22,081 bases of DNA from JBBIND01 sp037444075 (GTDB taxonomy: Bacteria > Acidobacteriota > Terriglobia > Bryobacterales > Bryobacteraceae), in assembly GCA_037444075.1 (NCBI GenBank), contig JBBIND010000071.1, positions 1 through 22,081 on the forward strand, given 5' to 3'. Positions 1 through 7,753 of the stretch are shown here, in pieces. The position numbers were made by a program, and so were the translations under genes. How positions within the stretch are numbered: the stretch's first letter is position 1; each line of letters starts with the position of its first letter. Below the pieces are notes generated by a model. That model saw nothing but the letters and a program-made list of their open reading frames with translations. It was not told the origin of the DNA and did no database searches.

Positions 1-346
1 CCACGGTTACCGGGCCACTGCCGACTTGATTCGCCTTGTACCCTATACGCAACTCGCTGAAGTTTTCCAGCCCGATTTCAGAGAGCGAGAAAGTGTTGTT
101 AATGCTCGTCTCATGGCCGCCGAAAGTGGCGACCGGGCAACCTGCGGCGCCTGTCTGGCTGGAGCTGCCATCCCAATATGAGCACCCACTTGCCAATCCG
201 GCTGCTCCTCCTGGAGCTTGTATCGACAGCACGGTTAACACCGCGCCTTGACCGGTCCCGCTCGTAGGTAGTGGTGTCGTCTGTATAATTGAACCCGTTA
301 GTGGAAGCACGAATGGCAGCACACATATGAGAATTCGCTGAATCAT
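1..346 (-). CDS. Secreted protein of unknown function (partial, 3' end outside window)
   Basis: An open frame of 115 codons starts with ATG at 346-344 and runs off the left edge of the window, so the C-terminus is not visible. A good Shine-Dalgarno sequence (AAGGA) lies 6 bases before the ATG. The first about 20 residues (MIQRILICVLPFVLPLTG) form a hydrophobic signal peptide, followed by a Thr/Gly/Ser-rich low-complexity stretch and two cysteines about 14 residues apart (SGCSYWDG and AAGCPVATF). The later part (SEIGLENFSELRIGYKAN) looks like beta-sandwich sequence of the sort found in exported, sometimes PEP-CTERM-anchored, proteins of Acidobacteria and Planctomycetes; without the C-terminus that cannot be tested. 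I do not recognise a family. It is the last of a run of minus-strand genes, 252 bases after the GTPase gene, so it probably has its own promoter. Confidence 0.6.
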   Translation of the reverse strand, partial: MIQRILICVLPFVLPLTGSIIQTTPLPTSGTGQGAVLTVLSIQAPGGAAGLASGCSYWDGSSSQTGAAGCPVATFGGHETSINNTFSLSEIGLENFSELRIGYKANQVGSGPVTV

Positions 347-426
347 AGATTTCCTTAAAAGCTTAGATTGCTCGAATGCCGAGCTACTCTTAAGGTGCCA
401 TGAACACGTTTCGTGGACAAGAACCT

Positions 427-463
427 CCAGTACTTCTAAAGTTTATAGAGGTACCAGTACTTC
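427..463. repeat. Pair of 10-base direct repeats CCAGTACTTC
   Basis: CCAGTACTTC occurs at 427-436 and again at 454-463, a 27-base period, about 80-115 bases upstream of the start of the left-edge secreted gene. Such spacing could be a pair of regulator sites, but two copies of a 10-mer are weak evidence. The rest of the 347-598 gap shows no gene, terminator or other clear structure. Confidence 0.25.
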
Positions 464-598
464 GATGGAGTGCGCTCGAATGGCAGTTTGTCTCAGGAAA
501 TAAGGGCTCGGCTCCACTTCTGAAGCTGTTGCCGCCCGCTGCACAGCCGGTGTTCCGGATGGTACCGAGCGATCGTCCCGCCGTCTTCCGGCGAGTTC

Positions 599-1540
599 TC
601 AGATGTGGAATTCCAGGATGTCCTCGTCCTCGATAACATGTGCCCGTTCCACCATGAGGCCATCCCGGTCGGCTGACAAACGAAACAGGCGAGCGAACTT
701 CAGTTGGTCCGAGAAGTCTTTGTGAACGTGACGGGCGGCATCCAGCACGGTGGCTCCTCGATGCAAGACGTAGGGCGCGGTCAAATCGGGTTTCTTGCCG
801 GGCGCTTTTGTGTAAACGCGCACGAGGTCGAGAGCCTCAAAGACTGCCCTTGCGAACAAGTCGAGGTTTCGAGGGGCAGTCACGGACACACACAGGCAAC
901 GGAAGCGGTCAGCGTAGAGGTCTTCCAAGGCAGAGTAGTTCTCGTCACCACCCGGCATATCGACCTTCGTTCCGACGAGTAACTTAGGCTGGGGCGCGCG
1001 GAAGCTCTCCAGCGATGCGAGGATGAACTCAATCTGCTCCAGCACCGCGGCGTCGTTGACATCCACCAGAAGAGCGCTCATGTCCGCCCGGCGTATCACC
1101 TGCGGCAGCCATTGCTCGGAGAAATCCGGAGAAAGGGGCGGAAGGTCCAGAAGCTGTATCTGGACGTTCTCGAAGTTCATCATGCCGGGCAGGGGCAGCC
1201 GTGTGGTGAAGGGATAGTCGGCCACCTCCGGGCGAGCGTGCGTCAGGGCGCAAACGATGCTGGATTTGCCCGAATTGGGTGGTCCGATCAGAGCTACCTG
1301 ACCGGCGCCCTCCTTATCCACGAGGTAGAAGGGCGTGGAGTGAGAAGCGCCTTTCTTCTGGGCTTCCTTGCGCGTTTGCGACAGGCGGCGCTTGATGTCG
1401 GCTTGGAGCTTCTCCGTGCCCTTGTGCTTGGGCACGGTGGACAGCATGCGCTCGAGCGCCTCCAGCTTCTCCGCGCGTGTTTTGGCGTGCTTGTAATCCT
1501 GCTCAGCGGCCAGGTATTCGGGGCTGAGATTAGCCGGCAT
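599..1540 (-). CDS. DRG/Obg-like GTPase with C-terminal TGS domain
   Basis: A 313-aa P-loop GTPase of the TRAFAC class, closest in layout to the DRG branch of the Obg family. Residues 1-65 are a charged, helical N-terminal region. The G domain follows: G1 is G86-PPNS-GKS (P-loop), switch I is the DRG/Obg-like YPFTTRLP (109-116), G3 is D132-LPP where the family normally has DxPG, and G4 is TKVD (191-194) instead of NKxD. Residues about 238-313 form a TGS domain (YVLHRGATVLDAARHVH, ending in the acidic EDEDILEFHI), a ubiquitin-like fold found in ThrRS, RelA/SpoT and DRG/YchF proteins and often used for ribosome or RNA contact. DRG-type proteins act on ribosomes in eukaryotes and archaea; a similar cytoplasmic role here is inference. 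A Shine-Dalgarno sequence (GGAAGAG) sits just before the ATG, and a TGC-TATCCT extended -10-like element lies at about 1556-1564. Confidence 0.85.
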   Translation of the reverse strand: MPANLSPEYLAAEQDYKHAKTRAEKLEALERMLSTVPKHKGTEKLQADIKRRLSQTRKEAQKKGASHSTPFYLVDKEGAGQVALIGPPNSGKSSIVCALTHARPEVADYPFTTRLPLPGMMNFENVQIQLLDLPPLSPDFSEQWLPQVIRRADMSALLVDVNDAAVLEQIEFILASLESFRAPQPKLLVGTKVDMPGGDENYSALEDLYADRFRCLCVSVTAPRNLDLFARAVFEALDLVRVYTKAPGKKPDLTAPYVLHRGATVLDAARHVHKDFSDQLKFARLFRLSADRDGLMVERAHVIEDEDILEFHI

Positions 1541-1726
1541 TTCTCTTCCGCGAAAAGGATAGCACTAGTCAAAAGCAGCAGGCTACGGCGGCAGAAACGT
1601 TCTGGCTGAAAAGCACGCGGGGCTGGCAAACTCCTCCAGGCGCGTAGAGCGCCAGCGAACCACCGGGTTGGATGCACTCGCCGTTCGAAGTGTCCGGCTT
1701 CGCTCCTTCATTTCTACCGGCAGGCT

Positions 1727-2734
1727 TCAGCCCGCATCGAAACCGTGCTGCCGGCGGTGGTGTCCGCCGTCGAATTGCTGCGAAGTCTTGAACAGCTCGT
1801 GGCGTCCGTCGCCGGCGATATCTTTCACCTTGGCGAGCAGAGCGCTTCTTTCAGCATTCGTCATCGGCTTGAAAGCGCGGGCCAACGCCACATCCTGCCG
1901 CAACTGATCCATGGAGGTGATGCCCACCACTTGTGAGGCTACGGGCAGGCTGAGGCAATAGCGGTAGCACTCCGCCGCGGTCAGGCCAGCTGCGGTGAGG
2001 AACCGCCCATTTGGAAAGCCTCCTCCCAGGCCTTTCATGCCGATGACGCCGACATTCTTCTTCTGGCAGACGGGGACCACCAGGCGTTGGAAGCTGCGGA
2101 AATGGGCGTCCATTACGTTGATGGGCATCTGCGCCGCGTCCCAGTCGTGCGGTTTGGCCAGCATGCTCAGGTGAATGGCGGGATGCTTGTGGCCGGTGAA
2201 GCCGATGTAGCGCACCTTGCCTTGTTTTCGCGCTTCCAGAGCTGCGCGCAGGCCGCCTTTCTCGAAGACCCAGTCGGGATCGTTATCGTAGATGATCTCG
2301 TGGAACTGCCAGAGGTCCAGGTAGTCCGTCTGCAACCGCCGCAGGCTGTCCTCCAGGTGCCGCATGGAGCCGGCGTAATCGCGTTCGCAATTCTTGGTCA
2401 TGAGAAACACCTTGGCTCGCCGGCTGCTGCCTTCGAGCGCCTTCCCCATGAGTTGCTCGGATCCGCCGTTATGGTAATCCCAGGAGTTGTCGAAGAAGGT
2501 AAGGCCCTCGTCCACAGCGGCGTGCATGATGCGTATGGCCTCCGCCTGATCTTTGACCGCGCCTATGTGCCAGCCGCCGAGGCAGAGTATCGAAACGCGG
2601 ACTCCGGTGCGTCCCAAGACCCGCGTTGGCAGTCCGGCGGCTGAGTCTTGCTGCGCGGGCAGCGTCATCGCAGCCAACGGCAAGGCCGCCGCTGTTTGTA
2701 CGAATTCCCTGCGAGTTGTTTTGATGTCGGACAT
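1727..2734 (-). CDS. Tat-exported aldo/keto reductase
   Basis: A 335-aa member of the aldo/keto reductase superfamily (NADPH-dependent carbonyl/alcohol oxidoreductases, TIM barrel). The N-terminus carries a twin-arginine signal (TTRREFVQT, residues 6-14, then an Ala/Leu-rich stretch to about 28), so the enzyme should be folded with its cofactor and exported. The barrel begins at LPTRVLGRTGVRVSILCLGG (35-54). The catalytic tetrad is complete: D82, Y87 (in NSWDYHNGG), K114 (LMTKN) and H145 (WQFHE). C-terminal segments such as VIGMKGLGGG match the usual family layout. A Shine-Dalgarno sequence (GGAGGG) about 8 bases before the ATG decides the start. Tat-exported reductases of this kind are common in Acidobacteria and Planctomycetes; the substrate is unknown. 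It lies 150 bases downstream of gatB with its own TAAAAT box, so it may be transcribed separately. Confidence 0.9.
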   Translation of the reverse strand: MSDIKTTRREFVQTAAALPLAAMTLPAQQDSAAGLPTRVLGRTGVRVSILCLGGWHIGAVKDQAEAIRIMHAAVDEGLTFFDNSWDYHNGGSEQLMGKALEGSSRRAKVFLMTKNCERDYAGSMRHLEDSLRRLQTDYLDLWQFHEIIYDNDPDWVFEKGGLRAALEARKQGKVRYIGFTGHKHPAIHLSMLAKPHDWDAAQMPINVMDAHFRSFQRLVVPVCQKKNVGVIGMKGLGGGFPNGRFLTAAGLTAAECYRYCLSLPVASQVVGITSMDQLRQDVALARAFKPMTNAERSALLAKVKDIAGDGRHELFKTSQQFDGGHHRRQHGFDAG

Positions 2735-2763
2735 CCAATCACCCTCCGTTCAGAATTGCCCCC

Positions 2764-2769
2764 ATTTTA
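2764..2769 (-). promoter_or_regulatory. Candidate -10 box (TAAAAT) for the aldo/keto reductase gene
   Basis: TAAAAT on the minus strand would start transcription near 2757, giving a leader of about 22 nt that includes the GGAGGG ribosome binding site. I see no convincing -35 hexamer at 16-18 bases. Confidence 0.3.
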
Positions 2770-2884
2770 GCTGAATGTCAGGAGAGGGAATGGCGCTTGT
2801 CGGTGTAGTGGGTGCTAGGAGGTCACGCGCGGGCTGACTGCAGCGCGTTCCGGCTAACTCGCCTGGAGCGGCCCGATCAGTGCG

Positions 2885-4363
2885 CTAACTCAGTTTCGCC
2901 TTCAGTAGTGAGTTGACCGCTTGAGGGTTGGCCTGGCCGCGCGTGGCCTTCATCACCTGGCCTACGAAGAAGCCCATCACGGTCTCCTTGCCGCCTTTGA
3001 ACTGCTCCACCTGCTTGGGATTGGCGGCCAGGATGGTGTCGATGATCCTCTCCAACTCCGCCGAATCGCTAATCTGGCGCAAGCCTTCGCGCTCGATGAT
3101 GGCGCGGGCGGATTCGCCCGTGGACAGCATTTTCGCAAACACTTCCTTGGCCAGCTTGCCGCTGATTTCGCCTCCCGAGACGAGCGCCACCAACTCCCCG
3201 AGCTGTTCGGCGCCGATGGGCGATTCCTGGATGTCCTTGTCCTGGGCTTTCAGGCTGCCTGACAGGTCTCCCATCACCCAGTTGGCCGCGGCGCGCGGAT
3301 TACCGGAGGCGACGGCCACTTTTTCAAAGTACTCACTGAGGGGCCGCGTCTGCGTAAGGACTTCGGCGTCATATTCGCGCAAGCCGTAGCTGGCCATCCA
3401 GCGCGCGCGCTTCTCCGCGGGCAACTCAGGCATTTGCGCACGGATATCGGCCAGGTAGGTTTCGCTGATTTCAAGAGGCAGCAGGTCGGGTTCGGGGAAG
3501 TAGCGGTAGTCGTGTGCGTGCTCCTTGCTGCGCATGCTCACCGTCTCGCCGGTATCGGCGTTGTAAAGGCGCGTCTCCTGTACGATCTTGCCGCCGGATT
3601 CCAGCGTCTCCACCTGACGGGCGATCTCATAATCCAGCGCCATCTTCAGGAACCGGAAGGAATTCAAGTTCTTGACCTCGGCCTTCGTTCCGAACTGCGC
3701 CGCGCCGCGCAGCCGCACAGACACGTTCGCGTCGCAGCGAAGATGGCCTTTCTCCATGTCGCAGGTGGAGACCTCCACGTACTGCAGCACCTGCTTGAGC
3801 GCCGTCAGGTATGCGTAGGCTTCATCGGAGCTGCGCAGGTCCGGCTCGCTGACGATCTCGATGAGAGGCGTGCCACAACGGTTGAGATCGACGTAGGTGT
3901 AGCGGTCCGAATCACGAAACCCCTCGTGGACGCTCTTGCCGGCATCGTCTTCCAGGTGGACGCGCGTGATCCCGATGCGCCGCACCAGACCATCGACCAG
4001 GATCTCGATCCAGCCATGCTCAGCCAGGGGCTGATCAAATTGGGAGATTTGGTAGCCCTTGGGCAGGTCCGGGTAGAAGTAGTTCTTGCGCGCCAGCCTG
4101 GAAACGGAAGGAACCTCGCAGTTGAGAGCCAGCCCCGCCTTGATGGCCATTTCCACCGCCTGCCGGTTCAGCACAGGCAGCGCCCCCGGCATACCCAGGC
4201 ACACCGGGCACACGTTGCTGTTGGGAGTGGCGCCGAAGCTCGTCGGGCAGCCGCAGTAGATCTTGGTCCGGGTGGCGAGTTGTACGTGAACTTCGAGGCC
4301 GATGACGGGCTCGTACCTGGCAATTACTTCCGGTGGTGCTCCGAACCCGCTGCCAGCTGACAT
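2885..4363 (-). CDS. gatB: Aspartyl/glutamyl-tRNA amidotransferase subunit B
   Basis: A 492-aa GatB, near the family's usual length of about 475-500. GatB binds Glu-tRNA(Gln) or Asp-tRNA(Asn) within the cytoplasmic GatCAB complex, activates the misacylated residue with ATP, and receives ammonia from GatA. Visible hallmarks are the N-terminal PVIGLEVHVQL (19-29), four putative zinc cysteines (C37, C39, C52, C55), YPDLPKGYQISQ (97-108), and the PET112 signature VDLNRCGTPLIEI (158-170). Residues about 340-492 form the helical tail and YqeY-like domain, ending QVMKATRGQANPQAVNSLL, a typical GatB terminus. gatA and gatC are not in the window, and scattered gat genes are common. The start has no Shine-Dalgarno sequence, but TATAAT lies exactly six bases before the ATG, suggesting a leaderless mRNA. 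The gene starts 85 bases after the end of the response regulator. Confidence 0.97.
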   Translation of the reverse strand: MSAGSGFGAPPEVIARYEPVIGLEVHVQLATRTKIYCGCPTSFGATPNSNVCPVCLGMPGALPVLNRQAVEMAIKAGLALNCEVPSVSRLARKNYFYPDLPKGYQISQFDQPLAEHGWIEILVDGLVRRIGITRVHLEDDAGKSVHEGFRDSDRYTYVDLNRCGTPLIEIVSEPDLRSSDEAYAYLTALKQVLQYVEVSTCDMEKGHLRCDANVSVRLRGAAQFGTKAEVKNLNSFRFLKMALDYEIARQVETLESGGKIVQETRLYNADTGETVSMRSKEHAHDYRYFPEPDLLPLEISETYLADIRAQMPELPAEKRARWMASYGLREYDAEVLTQTRPLSEYFEKVAVASGNPRAAANWVMGDLSGSLKAQDKDIQESPIGAEQLGELVALVSGGEISGKLAKEVFAKMLSTGESARAIIEREGLRQISDSAELERIIDTILAANPKQVEQFKGGKETVMGFFVGQVMKATRGQANPQAVNSLLKAKLS

Positions 4364-4369
4364 TGACCC

Positions 4370-4375
4370 ATTATA
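4370..4375 (-). promoter_or_regulatory. Perfect -10 box TATAAT, 6 bases before the gatB start (leaderless promoter candidate)
   Basis: On the minus strand the order is TATAAT, six bases (GGGTCA), then ATG. A sigma-70 start site about 7 bases after the box would fall on the A of the ATG, so the message would lack a leader. There is no Shine-Dalgarno sequence and no good -35 hexamer. Confidence 0.5.
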
Positions 4376-4448
4376 GTAGTGAGCTTGATGCGTGCTCTAT
4401 TGCTCTGCGGGTGCCTGCGCTGACCTGAGCGGTCTGCGGCGCGCTAAG

Positions 4449-5786
4449 TTACTCCCGCGCCAGCCCCAGCGCCCGGATGCGTTTGTGCAGGTTGGTCCGC
4501 TCGATGCCGAGGGCGCGGGCTGCGGCCGCCACGCTCCAGTTGGCTTCCTGCAGGGCGCGCGTGATGCGCTCGCGCTCGGCTGCCTCTCGTGCCTGCCGCA
4601 GTCCGGAGTGAGTCTCGGCGACGGCAGGCTGGCGGATCTCGAAGGGTACGGCATCCGTAGTAAGCCTGTCGCCGGGCGTCAGGATGGCCATGCGCTCAAC
4701 AGTGTTGCGCAGTTCGCGGACGTTTCCGGGCCAGGAGTAGGACTCCAGAAGCGCATACACGGGCTCGTCAACGGCCTTCGCGCGGAAGTTGTTGCGCGCG
4801 CAGAAGTCGGCCAGGAAATACTCGGCCAGCGGGCGGATGTCGTCAGGGCGCTCCCGCAAGGCGGGCACGCGGACGGGTACGACACAGAGGCGGTAGAACA
4901 GGTCTTCCCGGAACTTCCCTTGACCTGCCATGTCGACCAAATCGCGATTCGTGGCGGAAATGACTCTCACCCTCACGCGCATGGGGCGCTCGCTGCCCAG
5001 GCGGTGGAATTCCCCTTCCTGCAACACGCGCAACAGCTTAGCTTGGGCCGAAGGGTGCAGGTCCCCGACTTCGTCGAGGAACAGCGTTCCCCCATCCGCC
5101 AACTCGAACTTGCCGCGCCTCGGGGCGGCCGCCCCCGTAAAGGCGCCTTTCTCGTGGCCGAACAGTTCGCTTTCCATCAGCTCTGTGGGAATGGCGGCGC
5201 AGTTGACCTTGACGAAAGGGCCTGAGGCGAAGGGGCTCGCCGCGTGGATGTGGGCGGCCAGCAGTTCCTTCCCCGTTCCGGATTCGCCGATGACGAGAAT
5301 CCGCGCGTCGGAACGTCCCGCCATCGCGGCTTGCTCGACCACGCGCCGGAAGACCGGGCTGGCGCCGATCATCTTCGAGGCGCCACCGAGCAATTCCCGG
5401 AGCCGCTCATTTTCTTCCCGCAGGCCGGAATGCGCGATGGCGTTCTTCAGCGCCAGCAAGACCTTCTCCCGCCCCAGCGGTTTTTCAAGGAAATCGTGTG
5501 CACCCGCGCGGGTGGCCTGCACCGCGTCGGAGATCGTGCCGTGGCCGGATATCATGATGACGGGCGCCTGAACCTGGTTCTGGCGTAACCAGCCCAACAG
5601 CTCTATTCCATTGCCGTCCGGCAACCGCACATCGAGCAGATAAGCCTTCGCGGGGTGGGCCAGGGCTTGGCATTCAGCCACCGTGCGGCAACAGGAGACG
5701 CTGTAGCCTTCCCGCTCCAGAATCAGGCGCAGCGAGCGCCCGATGTTCTCCTCATCATCAACGATCACTACCCTTCCGGAGAGCAT
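4449..5786 (-). CDS. Sigma-54-dependent response regulator (NtrC/NtrX family)
   Basis: A 445-aa transcription activator with three domains. The receiver (1-120) has the acidic pair D10/D11, phospho-acceptor D52 (LLDVRLPDGNG), S80 and K102. The AAA+ domain (about 135-370) has Walker A GESGTGKE (167-174), the sigma-54 contact loop GAFTGA (214-219), Walker B LFLDEVGD (235-242), and the arginine-finger region REDLFYRL. A Fis-type helix-turn-helix follows (about 405-441: ANWSVAAAARALGIERTNLHKRI). Phosphorylation should trigger oligomerisation and ATP-driven opening of RNA polymerase-sigma-54 complexes. The ATG lies inside the end of the histidine kinase gene (19-base overlap), so the two are translated together and form a cognate pair. 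The layout fits NtrX-like or AtoC-like regulators; the signal is unknown. A sigma-54-like site before the first gene of the cluster suggests autoregulation. Confidence 0.95.
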   Translation of the reverse strand: MLSGRVVIVDDEENIGRSLRLILEREGYSVSCCRTVAECQALAHPAKAYLLDVRLPDGNGIELLGWLRQNQVQAPVIMISGHGTISDAVQATRAGAHDFLEKPLGREKVLLALKNAIAHSGLREENERLRELLGGASKMIGASPVFRRVVEQAAMAGRSDARILVIGESGTGKELLAAHIHAASPFASGPFVKVNCAAIPTELMESELFGHEKGAFTGAAAPRRGKFELADGGTLFLDEVGDLHPSAQAKLLRVLQEGEFHRLGSERPMRVRVRVISATNRDLVDMAGQGKFREDLFYRLCVVPVRVPALRERPDDIRPLAEYFLADFCARNNFRAKAVDEPVYALLESYSWPGNVRELRNTVERMAILTPGDRLTTDAVPFEIRQPAVAETHSGLRQAREAAERERITRALQEANWSVAAAARALGIERTNLHKRIRALGLARE

Positions 5787-7156
5787 GCCAACGGCAGCAG
5801 CACGCGGAAAGCGGCGCCGCCCAGTTCCCCTTTCACGAGTAAGATATCACCGCCGCAAAGCAGGGCGCTTTTGCGCGCTATCGACAACCCCAGCCCCATG
5901 CCCCCTTTCTTGAAAGAGATGGTCGGCTCGAACAGAGTCGAGCGTGCCTCGGGGCTCAACCCCGGTCCGGAATCGTGCACCTCCAGGCAGGCCATGCCTT
6001 CGCAGCGTTGCGTACGGCATAGCACCAAACCGCCGGCGCCCGCGGCTACGGCCGCGTTCTCCAGCAAGTTAGTGAGCACGCCTTTGACGAGATCTTCATC
6101 CGCCCACACAGGTGGCAAGCCGTTCTCCAACGCCAGACGGTAATCGATCTCCGGGTGAGCCTTCTCAAGAAAGGCGATTCGCTCTGCCAGGAGGGCGTTG
6201 GCGTCCAGGGCCCGCGGGCGCACGGGCGGTTCGGCGGCGAAATCCGAGAAGGCGCGTACGCGGCGCTCCAGCCCGTGCACTTCCTCCACCACGATTTGCG
6301 CTGCCTGTTTGAGGAACTCGCGGTCGCTCGGGGACGCGCGGGCGGCCACCTCTTCCATGGTCAGCCGGATGGGCGTCAGCGAGTTCTTCAACTCGTGGGC
6401 CATCTTCCGCGCCAGCGATTGCCAGCTTTCCAGCCGAGTCAGGTACAGCAAGCGCTCGCGGCTCTGCTGTAACTGTCCGGCCATGCGGTTGAACGCTTGC
6501 ACTGCTCTTCCGATTTCGTCTTTCCGCTTGACTGTCACGCGCGCCGAAAGGTCCCCAGCTCCTACTCTTGCGAGTCCCGCCGTCAGTTGTTGGATGGGCC
6601 GGCTGAGGCGGTGGGCCAGGAAGATGAGCGCGGCCAAGGCAGTCAGCCAGACGGCTCCGGCCAGCAACAGAAAAGTGTAAACGAATCCCCGGCGAAGATC
6701 GCGCGAGCCGGACTCCTCTATCAGCGCGCGCGCCCGGGTGTAATGCCCGGAGACCTGCTGCATCTCAACGCCGCCCAGGGGGCGTGCATACACCAGCACT
6801 TCCTGGCCTCTCCGGGTCAGGTACAGGAGCCGGTCGCCCCTGGTTCCGGATGTGAGGAAGCGCTCCTCTTCGCCGCCTTCCCAAAACTCAGCCACGGCCT
6901 CAGGCCAGTCTTCACGCGATGCCGCGCGGTATCGTTCGCCTTGCAGCAATCCAGCCTCGGCGTCTTTCTTGAGGCTCTCGCGCGCCTGCCGGTAGAACTC
7001 CCGCCCGATCTTCTCCAACACTTTGGAGATTTCATCCAACTCCCGCGTTGAGGCTTGCCGCAGGCTGTGCTCCAGTAAAGACACTGCCAGCCAGACGGTG
7101 ACGCCCAGCGGCGCCAGCGTCGCTGCCAGGAAGACCAGAATGAGCCGGGTTCGCAA
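5768..7156 (-). CDS. Membrane sensor histidine kinase (NtrY-like)
   Basis: A 462-aa inner-membrane kinase. Transmembrane segments at about 6-27 and 158-180 flank an extracytoplasmic sensor region of about 130 residues that I do not recognise. A HAMP domain follows (about 181-235, LSRPIQQLTAGLARVGAGDL). The dimerisation/phosphoacceptor box is KMAHELKNSLTPIRL with H254, the NtrY-type variant containing LTPI. The HATPase domain has the N box LTNLLENA (361-368), G1 DSGPG (395-399) and G2 GGMGLGLS (418-425). All residues needed for autophosphorylation are present. The gene starts with TTG at 7156-7154, supported by AAGG five bases upstream. It follows the DUF4390-like gene after 6 bases and overlaps the response regulator by 19, so the three form one translational unit. 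The neighbouring envelope genes suggest that it senses an envelope-related cue. Confidence 0.94.
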   Translation of the reverse strand: MRTRLILVFLAATLAPLGVTVWLAVSLLEHSLRQASTRELDEISKVLEKIGREFYRQARESLKKDAEAGLLQGERYRAASREDWPEAVAEFWEGGEEERFLTSGTRGDRLLYLTRRGQEVLVYARPLGGVEMQQVSGHYTRARALIEESGSRDLRRGFVYTFLLLAGAVWLTALAALIFLAHRLSRPIQQLTAGLARVGAGDLSARVTVKRKDEIGRAVQAFNRMAGQLQQSRERLLYLTRLESWQSLARKMAHELKNSLTPIRLTMEEVAARASPSDREFLKQAAQIVVEEVHGLERRVRAFSDFAAEPPVRPRALDANALLAERIAFLEKAHPEIDYRLALENGLPPVWADEDLVKGVLTNLLENAAVAAGAGGLVLCRTQRCEGMACLEVHDSGPGLSPEARSTLFEPTISFKKGGMGLGLSIARKSALLCGGDILLVKGELGGAAFRVLLPLACSPEG

Positions 7157-7162
7157 ATTGCC

Positions 7163-7744
7163 TTACCGTTTCAGATCTTTAAGCCGCAGAGGACCTGCCT
7201 CAAGTGACCAGCTTGCCTGATCGCTTCGGCTGGGACGGCTCAACCGCTCCACCAGCCCCGTCAGACTGAGCCCGGTCTCGCCCACCACGGGGTCTGCCCG
7301 GCCCTTTCCATCCTCCACTCGCACTTCCAGCCGCATCCAGAACGGCTTGTCCGGCGAAATAGAGGATGCGGGCAGCGCGAGACTGTCCAGGCACCAGGCT
7401 TCCGCTGCCGCCGCCCCGAGGTGTGAAACCGACCGGCGCGGCTCGCGCAGGCTTGTGATCGAAAACTTCTCTTCCCAGAGATCGTAACTCACTACAAGCC
7501 GTTCCCTAAGCTGCTGCCGGGAGGCCTTCTTTGCCTCCACCCACAGGGTGAGCTGAAGATCGAAGGTCACCGCGGCTCCATTCTTCAGCCGTTCCAGGGG
7601 CTTTCCACTCAACAGCCTCAACGGCGGCGCCGCGATGCGAAGCTGATCGCCGTTGAGCCTCACGCCCAGGCTGCCAACCGGGTCTCCCGCCGCTACTGAT
7701 GCGCTCAAGCCCGCCGCCAGCCAGCATTGCCAGAAGATCCTCAT
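7163..7744 (-). CDS. Secreted DUF4390-like protein
   Basis: A 193-aa protein with a signal peptide (MRIFWQCWLAAGLSASVAAG) and a predicted beta-rich body. Features matching my recollection of DUF4390 proteins are a repeated 'inhibition/slope' layout around FDLQLTLWVEAKK (61-73), an RLVVSYDLWEEKFSIT motif (82-97), and the PFWMRLEVRV strand (about 134-143). From memory, DUF4390 genes sit directly before an NtrY/NtrX-like kinase and regulator pair in beta-proteobacteria, and the same order appears here, which supports the assignment. The function is unknown; export and the tight link to a sensor kinase make a periplasmic accessory or signal-modulating role plausible. It is separated from the barrel gene by 9 bases and from the kinase by 6. 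The start ATG is preceded by a GAGGTGG ribosome binding site. Confidence 0.7.
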   Translation of the reverse strand: MRIFWQCWLAAGLSASVAAGDPVGSLGVRLNGDQLRIAAPPLRLLSGKPLERLKNGAAVTFDLQLTLWVEAKKASRQQLRERLVVSYDLWEEKFSITSLREPRRSVSHLGAAAAEAWCLDSLALPASSISPDKPFWMRLEVRVEDGKGRADPVVGETGLSLTGLVERLSRPSRSDQASWSLEAGPLRLKDLKR

Positions 7745-7753
7745 CGCGCCACC

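Noticed and set aside
400..636. 78-codon plus-strand frame in the gap and into the GTPase gene end
   Set aside because: No ribosome binding site, no recognisable domain, and it overlaps the end of a well-supported gene on the other strand.
1639..1653. GGCGC-GTAGA-GCGCC hairpin between the reductase and GTPase genes
   Set aside because: Short stem and no U-tract on either strand.
3434..4360. 308-codon plus-strand frame
   Set aside because: Opposite gatB, which carries complete family signatures.
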